Assembly: GCF_026191915.1 (NCBI RefSeq)
Contig: NZ_JAIMBY010000002.1
Coordinates: 62,001 to 126,000 of the forward strand
Direction of reading: 5' to 3'
DNA from: Acidiphilium sp. PA
GTDB taxonomy: Bacteria; Pseudomonadota; Alphaproteobacteria; Acetobacterales; Acetobacteraceae
Length of the DNA stretch: 64,000 nt
In this document: one piece after another, positions 21,080-31,011 of the stretch
How positions within the stretch are numbered: the first letter of the stretch is position 1
Layout: each line of letters opens with the position of its first letter
Notes under the pieces: generated by a model
The model's input: the letters and a program-made list of their open reading frames with translations, nothing else
Databases searched by the model: none
Told to the model about the DNA's origin: nothing
Made by a program: the position numbers and the translations under genes

Positions 21080-22087
21080 TTATTCCGCGGTCACGAATTT
21101 GGTATCGAACAAAGAGGGTTCGGCGATTTTCTGGCTGGGTTTGATCTGGCCCTGGGTGATCATGAGCTGGCGGACCATGGTGACGTTGGTTTTGTAGGGG
21201 ATGATTTTGAGATTGCCTTTGCCGGTCATCATGTATTTCATTTCGGCGAGGCTCGGGTTGATAACCTCGGCGTATTGCGCGCGGGCATCGGCCGGCGAGA
21301 TGCCGAGGGCTTTGCCGATGATGGCGTAGGATTGGGCGGGGTGGGATTTGATGTAGGCGGTGCCTTTGAGGAAGCCCTTGATGATGGCGGGTATGGCGCC
21401 GGGGTGGGCTTTCAGGAAACTGGTTTTCACCGCGAAATTATCGGTGATCAGCCCGGGTGCCTGGGCGGAGGTGAAGAGCGCGTGGTATTTCGGGTTGGCG
21501 GTGATCAGCTGGATGTGCGGCGCCCAGGTGACGCCGGCTTCGGCGTGGCCGCCGAGCAGGGCGGCGGGGACGGCGGAGGCGGGCATGTTGGTCGGTCTGA
21601 CATCGGCCAGCGAGAGTTTCGCCTGATGCAGCGCATAGGCGAGCAGAAGCTCGGAATAGGACGTGGTGTCGAGCGGGATGGTCTTGCCCCGCAGGTCCGC
21701 GATCGCGGTGATCGATTTGCTGGCGACGATGGCATCGGCGCCGTTGGAATAGTCGATCGGCATGACGATCTTGATGTCGAAACCCTTGAGGTGGTCGCTG
21801 ATCACCTGGTTCATCGACAGATCGGCGGAATCGGCGGCGCCGGAGATGACGGCGGCGTTGATGCCGCTGTCCATGTGGACGAATTTGAGCGGGTAGGCAC
21901 CGAAGAATTTTTCCTGCGAGGCGACGAACAGCGGGGCGAAGCCGATCCACGCGCTCATCGCGAAGGTGACCGGGGTGGTGGCGGCCCGGGCGGTGCCGAG
22001 GAGCGGGGTGAGGGCGGTGGTCGCCGCGAGCAGAAGGGCGGCGGTCGTGGCGATGGTGCCGCGTTTGCGGGTCAGGATTTGTTTCAA
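21080..22087 (-). CDS. ABC transporter substrate-binding protein (NMT1/SsuA type)
   Basis: 335 residues. A cleavable signal peptide (about residues 1-35, ending TARA) exports it to the periplasm. The mature protein is a type II periplasmic binding protein of the nitrate/sulfonate/taurine/NMT1 group (FAMSAWIGFAPLFVASQEKFFG, MPIDYSNGADAIVASKSI, LRGKTIPLDTTSYSELLL, EAGVTWAPHI). It is the last gene of the guanidine-riboswitch unit, so the ligand is probably guanidine or a guanidine derivative and not a sulfonate. It lies 31 bases after the ATPase gene and just before a strong hairpin. Confidence 0.88.
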   Translation of the reverse strand: MKQILTRKRGTIATTAALLLAATTALTPLLGTARAATTPVTFAMSAWIGFAPLFVASQEKFFGAYPLKFVHMDSGINAAVISGAADSADLSMNQVISDHLKGFDIKIVMPIDYSNGADAIVASKSITAIADLRGKTIPLDTTSYSELLLAYALHQAKLSLADVRPTNMPASAVPAALLGGHAEAGVTWAPHIQLITANPKYHALFTSAQAPGLITDNFAVKTSFLKAHPGAIPAIIKGFLKGTAYIKSHPAQSYAIIGKALGISPADARAQYAEVINPSLAEMKYMMTGKGNLKIIPYKTNVTMVRQLMITQGQIKPSQKIAEPSLFDTKFVTAE

Positions 22088-22118
22088 GCAAGCCTCCGTT
22101 GGGGTTTGAGCATCCGGG

Positions 22119-22940
22119 TCATCCGGCCGGTTCGGTCAGGGATTTCAGGTCATCGAGGTCGCTGGTCATGCCGGCGGTGGCGCGGATCCGGTCGGTGATG
22201 CGGCGTTTCAGCGACAGGAAGGCGGGATCGAGCCGCAGGTCGCGATGGCGCGCGGTGAAGGGGATGTCTTCGATCGAGTCGATCCGGCCGGGGTGCGGGG
22301 CGAGGACGACGACGCGGTCGGCGAGGTAGATGGCTTCCTCGACATCGTGGGTGACGAAGATGATCGTGCGTCTTTCGGCGGATTTCACGTGCAGGATGAG
22401 GTCGTGCATCACCTCGCGGGTCTGGGCGTCGAGCGCGCCGAACGGTTCGTCCATCAGCAGGACGGCGGGCCTGGCCATCAGTGCGCGGGCGATGGCGACG
22501 CGCTGGCGCATGCCGCCGGAGAGTTGTTTGGGGTAGGCGTGTTCGACGCGCGCGAGGCCCATCAGGTTGAGCAGGGCGACGCTGCGGCGGGTGGCGTCGC
22601 CGATCTCGGCATCGGTCGCGCCCCGCGCATGGACGGCGAGGGTGCGGCAGAACCGGATGTTCTGCATCACGGTGAGCCAGGGGTAGAGGCTGTAGTCCTG
22701 AAATACCATGGTGCGGTCGCGGCCGGGGCCTGCGACCGGTTCGCCATCGATCAGGATGCGGCCGGTGCTGCGGGTCTCGAGCCCGGCGATGATGCGCAGC
22801 AGGGTGGATTTGCCGCAGCCCGAGGCGCCGACGATGGCGGTGAAACTGCCCGGCTCCAGGGCGAGATCGATCGGCGCGAGGGCCTCGAAGCCGCCGGGGA
22901 AGGTTTTGGTGATCGATTGCAGGACGACGCTTGCGGTCAT
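22119..22940 (-). CDS. ABC transporter ATP-binding protein
   Basis: 273-residue ATPase of an NMT1/Ssu/Tau-type importer. Walker A GASGCGKST, ABC signature LSGGMRQR, Walker B VLLMDEPFGALD, the D-loop and the H-loop in FVTHDVEEAIYLADR are intact. Translation starts at ATG 22940, overlapping the permease stop by four bases; upstream in-frame codons belong to a different frame of the permease gene. It energises uptake through the adjacent permease. A C-terminal extension after residue 225 (RHRDLRLDPAFLSLKRRI) is typical of this ATPase subgroup. Confidence 0.93.
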   Translation of the reverse strand: MTASVVLQSITKTFPGGFEALAPIDLALEPGSFTAIVGASGCGKSTLLRIIAGLETRSTGRILIDGEPVAGPGRDRTMVFQDYSLYPWLTVMQNIRFCRTLAVHARGATDAEIGDATRRSVALLNLMGLARVEHAYPKQLSGGMRQRVAIARALMARPAVLLMDEPFGALDAQTREVMHDLILHVKSAERRTIIFVTHDVEEAIYLADRVVVLAPHPGRIDSIEDIPFTARHRDLRLDPAFLSLKRRITDRIRATAGMTSDLDDLKSLTEPAG

Positions 22941-23791
22941 GGCAGCCAGGGGAACAGGAGTTTGTGCAGGCGGCGGAGGACCTGATCGGTGATGAGGCCG
23001 ATGATGCCGATCAGCATGATGCCGACGAAGATCTTGTCGGTCTGCAGATAGCGCTGGGCCTGCAGGATGGCGAAGCCGAGGCCGGAATTGGCGGCGATGA
23101 GTTCGGCGACGACCAGATAGGTCCAGGCGAAGCCCAGCGTGATGCGCAGCGTATCGAGCATGGCGGGCATGGCGGAGCGGAACAGGACGAGGCGGATGAT
23201 CTCGGCGTTGCTGGCGCCGAGCGTGCGGGCCGCTTCGATCTGCGCCATCGGCACGCGGGTGGTATCCTCGGAGATCATCAGGACCATCTGAAAGAACGTG
23301 CCGATCCAGATCAGGGCGATCTTGGCGGATTCGCCGAGGCCGAACCACAGCAGCACCAGCGGCACGAAGGCGACGGCCGGCAGGTAGCGCGCGAATTCCA
23401 TGATCGGCTCGAACAGGGCGCGGACCGGCTGGTAGGCGCCGATGTAGAGGCCGAGCGGCACGGCGATGACGGCGGAGAGCGCGAAACCGGCCATGACGCG
23501 CCAGACCGAGATGCCGATATCGGCCCAGAGATCGCCGCTGCGCCACCAGGCGACGAGCGCGCGCACCACGGCGAGCGGGCCGGGCAGGAACAGCGGGTTG
23601 ATGGTGCCGGCGGCGGCGATCAGGGCCCAGACGACCAGGAGGCCGAGGAAACTGGCGAGGGCGAAGCCGATGTAGCGGCCGCGGTCCATCCGCCCGCGCA
23701 CCACCCAGAGCGGCGCGCGGCGGTCCTGTGGTTCGGGGGTCGCGGCGCGCGCGGCGGGTGGCGCGCTGACGGTTTTGGCGCGTTCGGTCAT
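22937..23791 (-). CDS. ABC transporter permease (SsuC/TauC type)
   Basis: 284-residue inner-membrane permease with about six transmembrane helices. The cytoplasmic EAA loop, EAARTLGASNAEIIRLVLFRSAMP, contacts the ATPase. The 40-residue N-terminal cytoplasmic extension is rich in Ala, Pro and Arg. Start at ATG 23791 gives a four-base overlap with the upstream hydrolase gene; 47 upstream in-frame codons are rejected as read-through of that gene. With its neighbours it forms a complete importer controlled by the guanidine riboswitch. Confidence 0.92.
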   Translation of the reverse strand: MTERAKTVSAPPAARAATPEPQDRRAPLWVVRGRMDRGRYIGFALASFLGLLVVWALIAAAGTINPLFLPGPLAVVRALVAWWRSGDLWADIGISVWRVMAGFALSAVIAVPLGLYIGAYQPVRALFEPIMEFARYLPAVAFVPLVLLWFGLGESAKIALIWIGTFFQMVLMISEDTTRVPMAQIEAARTLGASNAEIIRLVLFRSAMPAMLDTLRITLGFAWTYLVVAELIAANSGLGFAILQAQRYLQTDKIFVGIMLIGIIGLITDQVLRRLHKLLFPWLP

Positions 23792-24564
23792 GCGAGGTGC
23801 TGAGGAAAACAGTCGTGCGCGCGGAAGAAATCGATGTCGTGATTGGGCCAGAGTATGGCACCGCAGGCGCAGGCGCGGGATTTCAGCGCGCGGATCGAGG
23901 CGAGGGCGAGGGTTTCGTCGTCGCGGTAGCACAGGCCGGGGGCGATTTCGTGCTCGAGGTTTTCGGTGAGGTCGGCCGCGTCGCCGCAGAGCAGGATGGG
24001 CGCGCCGTGCGGCAGTTCGATCAGCATCGACATATGGCCGGCGGTGTGGCCGGGGGTTTCGATGGCGGTGACGCCGGGGACGAGATCGTAATCGCCGTGT
24101 TGCAGGCGCCAGCGGTAGGCGGCGGAAAAATCATCGGTGAAATAGCCGCGCGCGCCGGGTTCGGCGGCCGCGGCGCGCTCGGCGGCGTGGACGTGGATAT
24201 CGGCATGGGCGAAATCATGCAGGCCGCCGGCATGGTCGAAATGCAGATGGCCGAGGAAGACGAGATCGATGTCGCGCGCATCGAGGCCGAGGGCGCCAAG
24301 GCGGGCGGGCAGGCGGTGGTCCGCCGGCATGGCGGGCGGCGGGAAGGCCAGGGCGCCGTAGCATCGATCGCGCAGAACCGGGTCGTCGATCTTGCGATAG
24401 TCGCAGCCGACGTCGTAGAGGATGCGGCCCTGGGTGGTTTCGATCAGATAGGCGAGGATCGGCGCCTCGATGATGGTGCCGGTGCCGATGTTACGGGTAG
24501 AGATCGATTTATCGTAGTGATAGATGCCGGTCAGCAGCGGCCAGAAGCGGCGCACCGCGGTCAT
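23788..24564 (-). CDS. Metallo-beta-lactamase-fold hydrolase (AHL-lactonase-like)
   Basis: 258 residues with a complete two-metal site: HLHFDHAGG (HxHxDH), GHTAGHMS, LCGDAAD and a final His in WPNHDIDFF. The closest described family is the N-acyl-homoserine-lactonase-like group, but such names say little about substrate. Its neighbours are a cysteine amidohydrolase and a guanidine riboswitch, so it more likely hydrolyses a C-N or cyclic bond in a guanidine or urea derivative. ATG 24564 overlaps the upstream stop by four bases. No signal peptide is seen; a cytoplasmic enzyme. Confidence 0.82.
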   Translation of the reverse strand: MTAVRRFWPLLTGIYHYDKSISTRNIGTGTIIEAPILAYLIETTQGRILYDVGCDYRKIDDPVLRDRCYGALAFPPPAMPADHRLPARLGALGLDARDIDLVFLGHLHFDHAGGLHDFAHADIHVHAAERAAAAEPGARGYFTDDFSAAYRWRLQHGDYDLVPGVTAIETPGHTAGHMSMLIELPHGAPILLCGDAADLTENLEHEIAPGLCYRDDETLALASIRALKSRACACGAILWPNHDIDFFRAHDCFPQHLA

Positions 24565-25202
24565 GCGAGCACCGGTTGGTCGAGCCTGGCGCAGACCGCA
24601 TCCGCCGTGATGACCGCGCCGAAGATGTTGGCTTCGCCTGCGATCAAGCCGAGCATGGCGCGCTGGATGGCGGGGTCGTGGCAGGCGGTGGCGTCGGATA
24701 TCGTGACGCACTCGTAACCGCGATCGATCGCGGATCGCAGGGTCGAGTGGACGCAGACATCGGTGGTGACGCCGGTGAGGACCAGGGTTTCGATGCGGCG
24801 GGCGCGGAGGATGTGGTCGAGGTCGGTCGCGTGGAACGCCGAGTAGCCGGGCTTGTCGATGATGATGTCACCCGGTGCGGGGGATAGTTCATCGACGATG
24901 CCGTGGCCGTATTCGCCGCGGACCAGGGCGCGGCCGAGCGGGCCGGCCGAGCCGATCGGCGCGCCGGCTTCGGTGGAGCGGCGCAGCTTGGCCGGGGTGC
25001 AATCGGCCAGATCGGCGCGGTGACCTTCGCGGGTGTAGATGATGGTGCGGCCGGCCGCGCGGAAGCGGGCGGCGAGGCGGGCGATCGGTGCGATCGGGCG
25101 GGCGAGGGCGGCAATGTCGAGCCCGGCGCGGTCGGCGTAGCCGCCCGTGCAGCAGAAATCACGTTGCATGTCGATGATGACGAGGGCGGCGTGCTGCATC
25201 AT
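24561..25202 (-). CDS. Isochorismatase-like cysteine hydrolase, biuret amidohydrolase-like
   Basis: 213 residues of the isochorismatase-like hydrolase fold with the catalytic triad D11 (VIIDMQRDF), K117 (IIIDKPGYSAF) and C150 (GVTTDVCVHS). The stretches YTREGHRADLAD and RGEYGHGIVDELSP resemble biuret amidohydrolase (BiuH) and its relatives as I remember them. Those enzymes cleave the amide bond of ureido compounds such as biuret, ureidoacrylate or N-carbamoyl amines. In a guanidine-controlled unit a carbamoyl or guanidino product is a reasonable substrate, but this is inference. It overlaps both neighbours by four bases. Confidence 0.85.
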   Translation of the reverse strand: MMQHAALVIIDMQRDFCCTGGYADRAGLDIAALARPIAPIARLAARFRAAGRTIIYTREGHRADLADCTPAKLRRSTEAGAPIGSAGPLGRALVRGEYGHGIVDELSPAPGDIIIDKPGYSAFHATDLDHILRARRIETLVLTGVTTDVCVHSTLRSAIDRGYECVTISDATACHDPAIQRAMLGLIAGEANIFGAVITADAVCARLDQPVLA

Positions 25203-26197
25203 GAGGCGGTGAGGAAGGAGACGCCGACGGCGCCGAGAAAGCCGTGGGCGCGATCGCCATCGGGCGCGACTTCGCCGTAATGCGCGGCCATGACGCGGGT
25301 GACGCGATGGCGGTGGTAGCTCGCGAGCAGGGTGCGGACCGGCAGGACCTGGGTGCGATCGTCGGCGTAGAGTTTGCGGTGCAGCCGGGCGAGGCGATAC
25401 CAGGGTTCGGCCGGGCGCGCGTGATGCGCGTTGTGATAGGCGAAATTGAGGACCAGCAGGTTGAGCCAGGGGTGGTCGGCGCTGACCACATCCGAATAGG
25501 TGTTTTGCTGTTCATAGGCGCGGTCGCGGACCAGTTCGGGCGGGGCGGCGGCGAGATCGGGCGCGTGATAGACATCGAACGTGTGCTGGAATGCGTCCTG
25601 AAAGCGCAGGATGTGCAGGAAGATGGCGTAGGCGATGGCGTAGGCCGGCAGGGCGAGCGGGGCTGCGGCGCCGAGCAGGGCGAAGGCGGCAAGGCGCAGG
25701 GCGAGCACCACGATCAGGGTGACGCGGGCGGTGCCGCCGCGCTGCCAGCGCTGGCGGATGATCAGGCCGCGCATGAGATATTCGACAGCGGGGATGTAGA
25801 GATATTCGAGCGTGAGGATCGTGCGGCGGAACCAGGCGGGGGCAGCGTGCAACGCGCCGCGATAGTCGAAACTGACGACGTCCAGCCGGTCGGCATGGTG
25901 GCGGAGATGTTTTTCCTTGAGCCCGGCATAGGGTGCGATGCAGGCGCCCGACATCCAGGCGAGCGCGCTGCCGAGACGGTCGTTGTCGCGCGTGCGGGTG
26001 AAAATCGTGCCGTGTTCGCATTCATGGATGAGATAGGCGCTGATCGCGAGCGCATGGGCAATCAGCAGAATGCCGCAGAGGAGCGCGAGCGGGTGGGGGC
26101 GCGTGATCAGCACGATGCCGCCGAGCCAGCCGGACAGCGCGTAGGCGAGGGCTGCGAGATTGCGGGCGATGCCGTCGCGGTAGCGGAACGAGATCAT
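25199..26197 (-). CDS. Fatty-acid-desaturase-type membrane di-iron enzyme
   Basis: 332 residues with several transmembrane segments and the histidine boxes of membrane di-iron desaturases and hydroxylases: HECEH (residues 58-62), HLRHH (97-101) and HNAHH (near 253-257). A further conserved-looking HILRFQDAFQHTFD lies between them. Such enzymes use O2 to hydroxylate or desaturate. It is the first long gene after the guanidine-I riboswitch and overlaps the cysteine hydrolase by four bases. This makes a lipid role doubtful and suggests oxidation of a guanidine compound or of its alkyl group. ATG 26197 is the only start available in frame. Confidence 0.82.
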   Translation of the reverse strand: MISFRYRDGIARNLAALAYALSGWLGGIVLITRPHPLALLCGILLIAHALAISAYLIHECEHGTIFTRTRDNDRLGSALAWMSGACIAPYAGLKEKHLRHHADRLDVVSFDYRGALHAAPAWFRRTILTLEYLYIPAVEYLMRGLIIRQRWQRGGTARVTLIVVLALRLAAFALLGAAAPLALPAYAIAYAIFLHILRFQDAFQHTFDVYHAPDLAAAPPELVRDRAYEQQNTYSDVVSADHPWLNLLVLNFAYHNAHHARPAEPWYRLARLHRKLYADDRTQVLPVRTLLASYHRHRVTRVMAAHYGEVAPDGDRAHGFLGAVGVSFLTAS

Positions 26198-26274
26198 GCC
26201 GACCGGCCCCGGCGGGCGGGCGCGGCCGCGCGGTGGTGATGGGTGGGGGTGGTCCTTGACGGTCGAGACATCAT
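26194..26274 (-). CDS. Possible 26-residue leader ORF
   Basis: A 26-codon frame starts at ATG-ATG (26274/26271) after a plausible AGGGTG ribosome binding site and ends in a TGA that overlaps the ATG of the desaturase-like gene (ATGA). It encodes a basic peptide with three consecutive His and many Arg and Ala. It sits between the riboswitch and the first enzyme gene, so it could couple translation to riboswitch state, or be a small metal-binding peptide. It could also be chance in GC-rich DNA. Confidence 0.3.
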   Translation of the reverse strand: MMSRPSRTTPTHHHRAAAPARRGRSA

Positions 26275-26360
26275 GCGCGGTTCACCCTGATCAAATCATC
26301 CGTCCGACATGACGCGGGGGGAACGGAACGGACAGCGAATGCGACCCCTCGCATCAAAAC
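26198..26360 (-). promoter_or_regulatory. Riboswitch expression platform and 5' leader
   Basis: The roughly 160 bases between the aptamer and the desaturase-like start hold a GATGCGA/TCGCAT hairpin just after the aptamer and a possible GTCCG...CGGAC pairing around the GTTCCGTTCC repeat. The 26-codon leader frame is also here. No intrinsic terminator is visible. Confidence 0.4.
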
Positions 26361-26464
26361 GCTCTCCCGGGCTTTTATCCCGCCGTGTACCGGGCGGATG
26401 TCTCCCGCACGGCTGCCGCTCTCGGACCAGCGTCGGGCGTTGACCCGACCGGAACCCTAGCGGC
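26361..26464 (-). ncRNA. Guanidine-I (ykkC-yxkD) riboswitch
   Basis: On the minus strand the element opens with CTAGGGTTCCGG (26460-26449). It continues with a hairpin CGGGT...CCCG and the core CTGGTCCGAGAG, and closes with ACGGCGGGATAAAAGCCC plus GGGAGAG (26386-26362). These are the highly conserved blocks of the ykkC-yxkD aptamer that binds guanidinium. It lies about 165 bases upstream of the desaturase-like gene and in line with the six-gene unit. A 6-bp hairpin with GGGG loop (ATGCGA/TCGCAT, 26339-26354) follows directly. No T-rich terminator is seen, so control may act at translation. Confidence 0.93.
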
Positions 26465-26632
26465 GCAAGATGATGAGCAAGATTTGTGCCACTCTTGATA
26501 CGGCCCTGGACATCGGTCACCGCCTGGGCGCGCCCATCGGAAGTGACTACAAACTAATCAAGGAATGCCGTAATAATATACCGTATGACTTTGTTTGCCA
26601 TCGATGCTGATGCATCCGGCGGCGGTTGCGCA
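26465..26632. other. Short gene-free stretch upstream of the riboswitch
   Basis: About 170 bases between the aptamer and the stop of the GNAT gene. It is relatively AT-rich around 26,555-26,595 and must contain the promoter of the riboswitch unit (minus strand). No gene or inverted repeat is supported. Confidence 0.4.
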
Positions 26633-27226
26633 TCATGCGGCGCCCGGACGCAGATGCGCTGGAATAGTAAAGCCGAGTCTCTGGGGGATGTCCCAGACTT
26701 CGTTGACCTGGCGGGTGATGCGAAATCCGGCGCGGCGATAGTTTGGCAAGGCGCGGGGGTGATCGGCGGTGCAGGTATTGACGGTCATGCCGCGCACCGG
26801 GCCCGCGAAAACGCGGTCGATCGCGGCGCCGAGCAGGGAGAAGCCGAGGCCCTGGCCGATCGCGTCGGGCAGGAGGCCGAAGTAGCTGAGGTTGATGTCG
26901 GGCCAGTAGGTGGCGTCGAGTTCGAAGAAACCGGCGGGTTCGCCGTTGACGGTGAGAACATGGACCGCGATTGCGGGGTCGGCGAGCAGGCGGGCCAGCA
27001 TGTCATCGGGCATCATGCGGCGGAGCCACCACAGCCAGGGCTGGCCGACGCGGTCGTACAGGGCGCGGTAGGTGCCGACATCCAGCCGGCGCGCCGGTTC
27101 GATCAGGGCGCCGGCCGGCAGAGGCTGCCACACGACCGGCGGCTTGCGGTCGAGCCGCATGAACGTCACGGTGACGATCACCCGATCGATCGCTTCGCCG
27201 GGCCGGGCGCGGGCGTAATCCAGCAT
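26633..27226 (-). CDS. GNAT-family N-acetyltransferase
   Basis: 197 residues. The GNAT core is recognisable: VHVLTVNGEPAGFFELDATYWPDINLSYFGLLPDAIGQGLGFSLLGAAIDRVF, with the acetyl-CoA loop at about residues 118-130, and the C-terminal NTCTADHPRALPNYRRAGFRI. An N-terminal extension with MRLDRKPPVVW is typical of a subgroup found in alphaproteobacteria. It stands 7 bases downstream of rpoD on the same strand and so may be co-transcribed with it. Substrate unknown. Confidence 0.85.
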   Translation of the reverse strand: MLDYARARPGEAIDRVIVTVTFMRLDRKPPVVWQPLPAGALIEPARRLDVGTYRALYDRVGQPWLWWLRRMMPDDMLARLLADPAIAVHVLTVNGEPAGFFELDATYWPDINLSYFGLLPDAIGQGLGFSLLGAAIDRVFAGPVRGMTVNTCTADHPRALPNYRRAGFRITRQVNEVWDIPQRLGFTIPAHLRPGAA

Positions 27227-27233
27227 TTTTGCC

Positions 27234-29153
<1,920 letters not shown>

Positions 29154-29199
29154 CAGTCGTTAGTCTCCAAGGCAAGAGAGAGATCGCACATCATTCCGG

Positions 29200-31011
29200 T
29201 CAAAATAGGGCATCACTGTCGGATTCGCCGCGCTCGACCCGCTTGAGGGCCATCACGCATATGCGGTGCCGCTCGAGATTTTCAGGGGTCGGATCAGCTT
29301 CGAAACGGAGTCTCTGCTCTTCGCATTGCACCTGCAGATGCTTCAAATTCATGAGCCCGTAGATCCCGTACCAAGATGATTCCAACTCAGCCATCGCGGC
29401 TGCGTCATTGTCGGGAGCGCGTTGCGGCATGAGCGCGAGCAAGGGCTCGGCCACATCCCGCAGACCCGATTGGGTCAAATGGTTGAGCAGATCGTCCGAG
29501 TCAAGGGCTTTGGCACCGTGAAACCATCGGGCCATTGAATCGCGCAGCCGGGCACAGTCGTCCGGCAGGGTCAGCAGACCAAACGCCTCCTCAAGATCGG
29601 GCAAAAGTGTCGGATGGCAAAGCAGAATTGCGGTCAGCAGCCGTGCGCGGCGCGCAGAGGTCGTTTCGGCATCGATCGCAGGGCGGGGCAGGACGACGTG
29701 CGGCGAGGCGGCGCGGGCGCCGCCGTTGCGCCTCGACTGGGGGCCGGCGGTGAAGGACTGGCGGCGTTCGGCGTAGAGACGGTCGAGCAGGGCGGCGCGA
29801 TATTCGCCGGCGAGGGAGCGATCCTCGATGCTGCGCGCCGCGGCTTCGAGGCGTTTGCGAAAGGCGGCGCGCCCTTCCGGCGTGGTGCGCTGGGCCCCCT
29901 CGGCCAGCATGTCGTAGAGGGTTTCGGCGAGATTGGGGGCGGCGGCGATCAGGGCGGCGAGGGCGGGCGCGCCCTCGCGGCGGACGAAACTGTCCGGATC
30001 GTCACCCTCCTTGAGCCGCAGGATGGCGAGGCCGCGATCCGGCGCGAGGGCTTTCAGGGCAAGCTCGGTCGAGCGCAGTGCGGCGCGGCGGCCGGCGGCA
30101 TCGCCATCGAAGCACAGCAGCGGGCGGGGCGAGACGCGCCATAATTCGGCTAGATGCGCCTCGGTCAGGGCGGTGCCGAGCGGGGCGACCGCGCCGGTGA
30201 AGCCGGCTTCGTGCAGGGCGATGACATCCATATACCCTTCGACGACGATGAGTGCGGCGCCGTTGCGGACGGCGGCGCGGGCGATGTCGAGCCCGTACAG
30301 GGTCTGGCGCTTGGAGAATAAATCGGTCTCCGGGCCGTTGAGATATTTCGGCTGGCCATCGCCCAGCAGGCGGCCGCCGAAGCTGATGATGCGGCCGCGA
30401 CGGTCGCGGATGGGGAACATCACGCGGGCGAAGAAATAATCGACGGGGCCGCGCTCGCCCGCCTTCATCAACCCCGCCTCGATCATTCTGGCGGGCGTGA
30501 TGTCCTGGCGGGCGAGCGCCTCGCGCAAGGTGCCGCGCCCTTCGCCGGACCAGCCGAGGCCGAACCGCTCGATGATGGGATCGCTCAGGCCGCGCCCGCG
30601 CAGATAGGCCAGGGCCGCCGCACCCTGCGGGGTGCGCAGCAGGCGGCGATATTCCGCACCGGCCGCCTCCAGCACATCGGACAGGTCGGCTTCGCGCCGC
30701 GCGGCTTCGGCGGCCTGGGGGGTGGGTTTTGGCACGGCGAGGCCGGCCTCGGCCGCGAGGCGTTCGACCGCTTCCATGAAGGTCGCCCCTTCGTTCTGCA
30801 TGACGAAGCTGATGGCATCGCCATGCGCGCCGCAGCCGAAGCAATGGTAGTGATCGTCATAGACGTAGAACGACGGCGATTTTTCGTTGTGGAACGGGCA
30901 GCAGCCCTTCTGGTCGCGCCCGGCGCGCTCGAGCCGCACCTTGCGTGCGACCAGCGGCGCCAGCGGGGTGCGGGCGCGCAATTCGTCCAGAAAATTGGGC
31001 GGCAGGCTCAT
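29200..31011 (-). CDS. dnaG: DNA primase
   Basis: 603-residue primase that synthesises RNA primers at the replication fork. The N-terminal CHC2 zinc finger is intact (CCPFHNEKSPSFYVYDDHYHCFGCGAHGD; Cys, His, Cys, Cys), followed by the RNA polymerase domain. TOPRIM motifs (LIVVEGYMDVIALHEAG, CFDGDAAGRRAALR) supply acidic metal ligands. The C-terminal helicase-binding region is short and divergent. It overlaps the yqeY-like gene stop/start by four bases and precedes rpoD by 46 bases. Confidence 0.97.
   Translation of the reverse strand: MSLPPNFLDELRARTPLAPLVARKVRLERAGRDQKGCCPFHNEKSPSFYVYDDHYHCFGCGAHGDAISFVMQNEGATFMEAVERLAAEAGLAVPKPTPQAAEAARREADLSDVLEAAGAEYRRLLRTPQGAAALAYLRGRGLSDPIIERFGLGWSGEGRGTLREALARQDITPARMIEAGLMKAGERGPVDYFFARVMFPIRDRRGRIISFGGRLLGDGQPKYLNGPETDLFSKRQTLYGLDIARAAVRNGAALIVVEGYMDVIALHEAGFTGAVAPLGTALTEAHLAELWRVSPRPLLCFDGDAAGRRAALRSTELALKALAPDRGLAILRLKEGDDPDSFVRREGAPALAALIAAAPNLAETLYDMLAEGAQRTTPEGRAAFRKRLEAAARSIEDRSLAGEYRAALLDRLYAERRQSFTAGPQSRRNGGARAASPHVVLPRPAIDAETTSARRARLLTAILLCHPTLLPDLEEAFGLLTLPDDCARLRDSMARWFHGAKALDSDDLLNHLTQSGLRDVAEPLLALMPQRAPDNDAAAMAELESSWYGIYGLMNLKHLQVQCEEQRLRFEADPTPENLERHRICVMALKRVERGESDSDALF

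Noticed and set aside
21080-22940. Naming the ABC importer as nitrate, sulfonate or taurine transporter
   Set aside because: The families share a fold across many ligands, and the guanidine riboswitch makes these substrates unlikely.
22941-23861. N-terminal extension of the ATP-binding protein frame into the permease gene
   Set aside because: The extension is Arg/Pro-rich antisense-type sequence; the ABC domain begins at ATG 22940 with a four-base overlap.
23792-23932. Longer start for the permease
   Set aside because: It would read through the MBL-fold hydrolase gene; ATG 23791 gives the ATGA overlap seen throughout the unit.
26296-26520. 74-codon minus-strand frame across the riboswitch
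   Set aside because: Its sequence is explained by the conserved guanidine-I aptamer; no coding signals.
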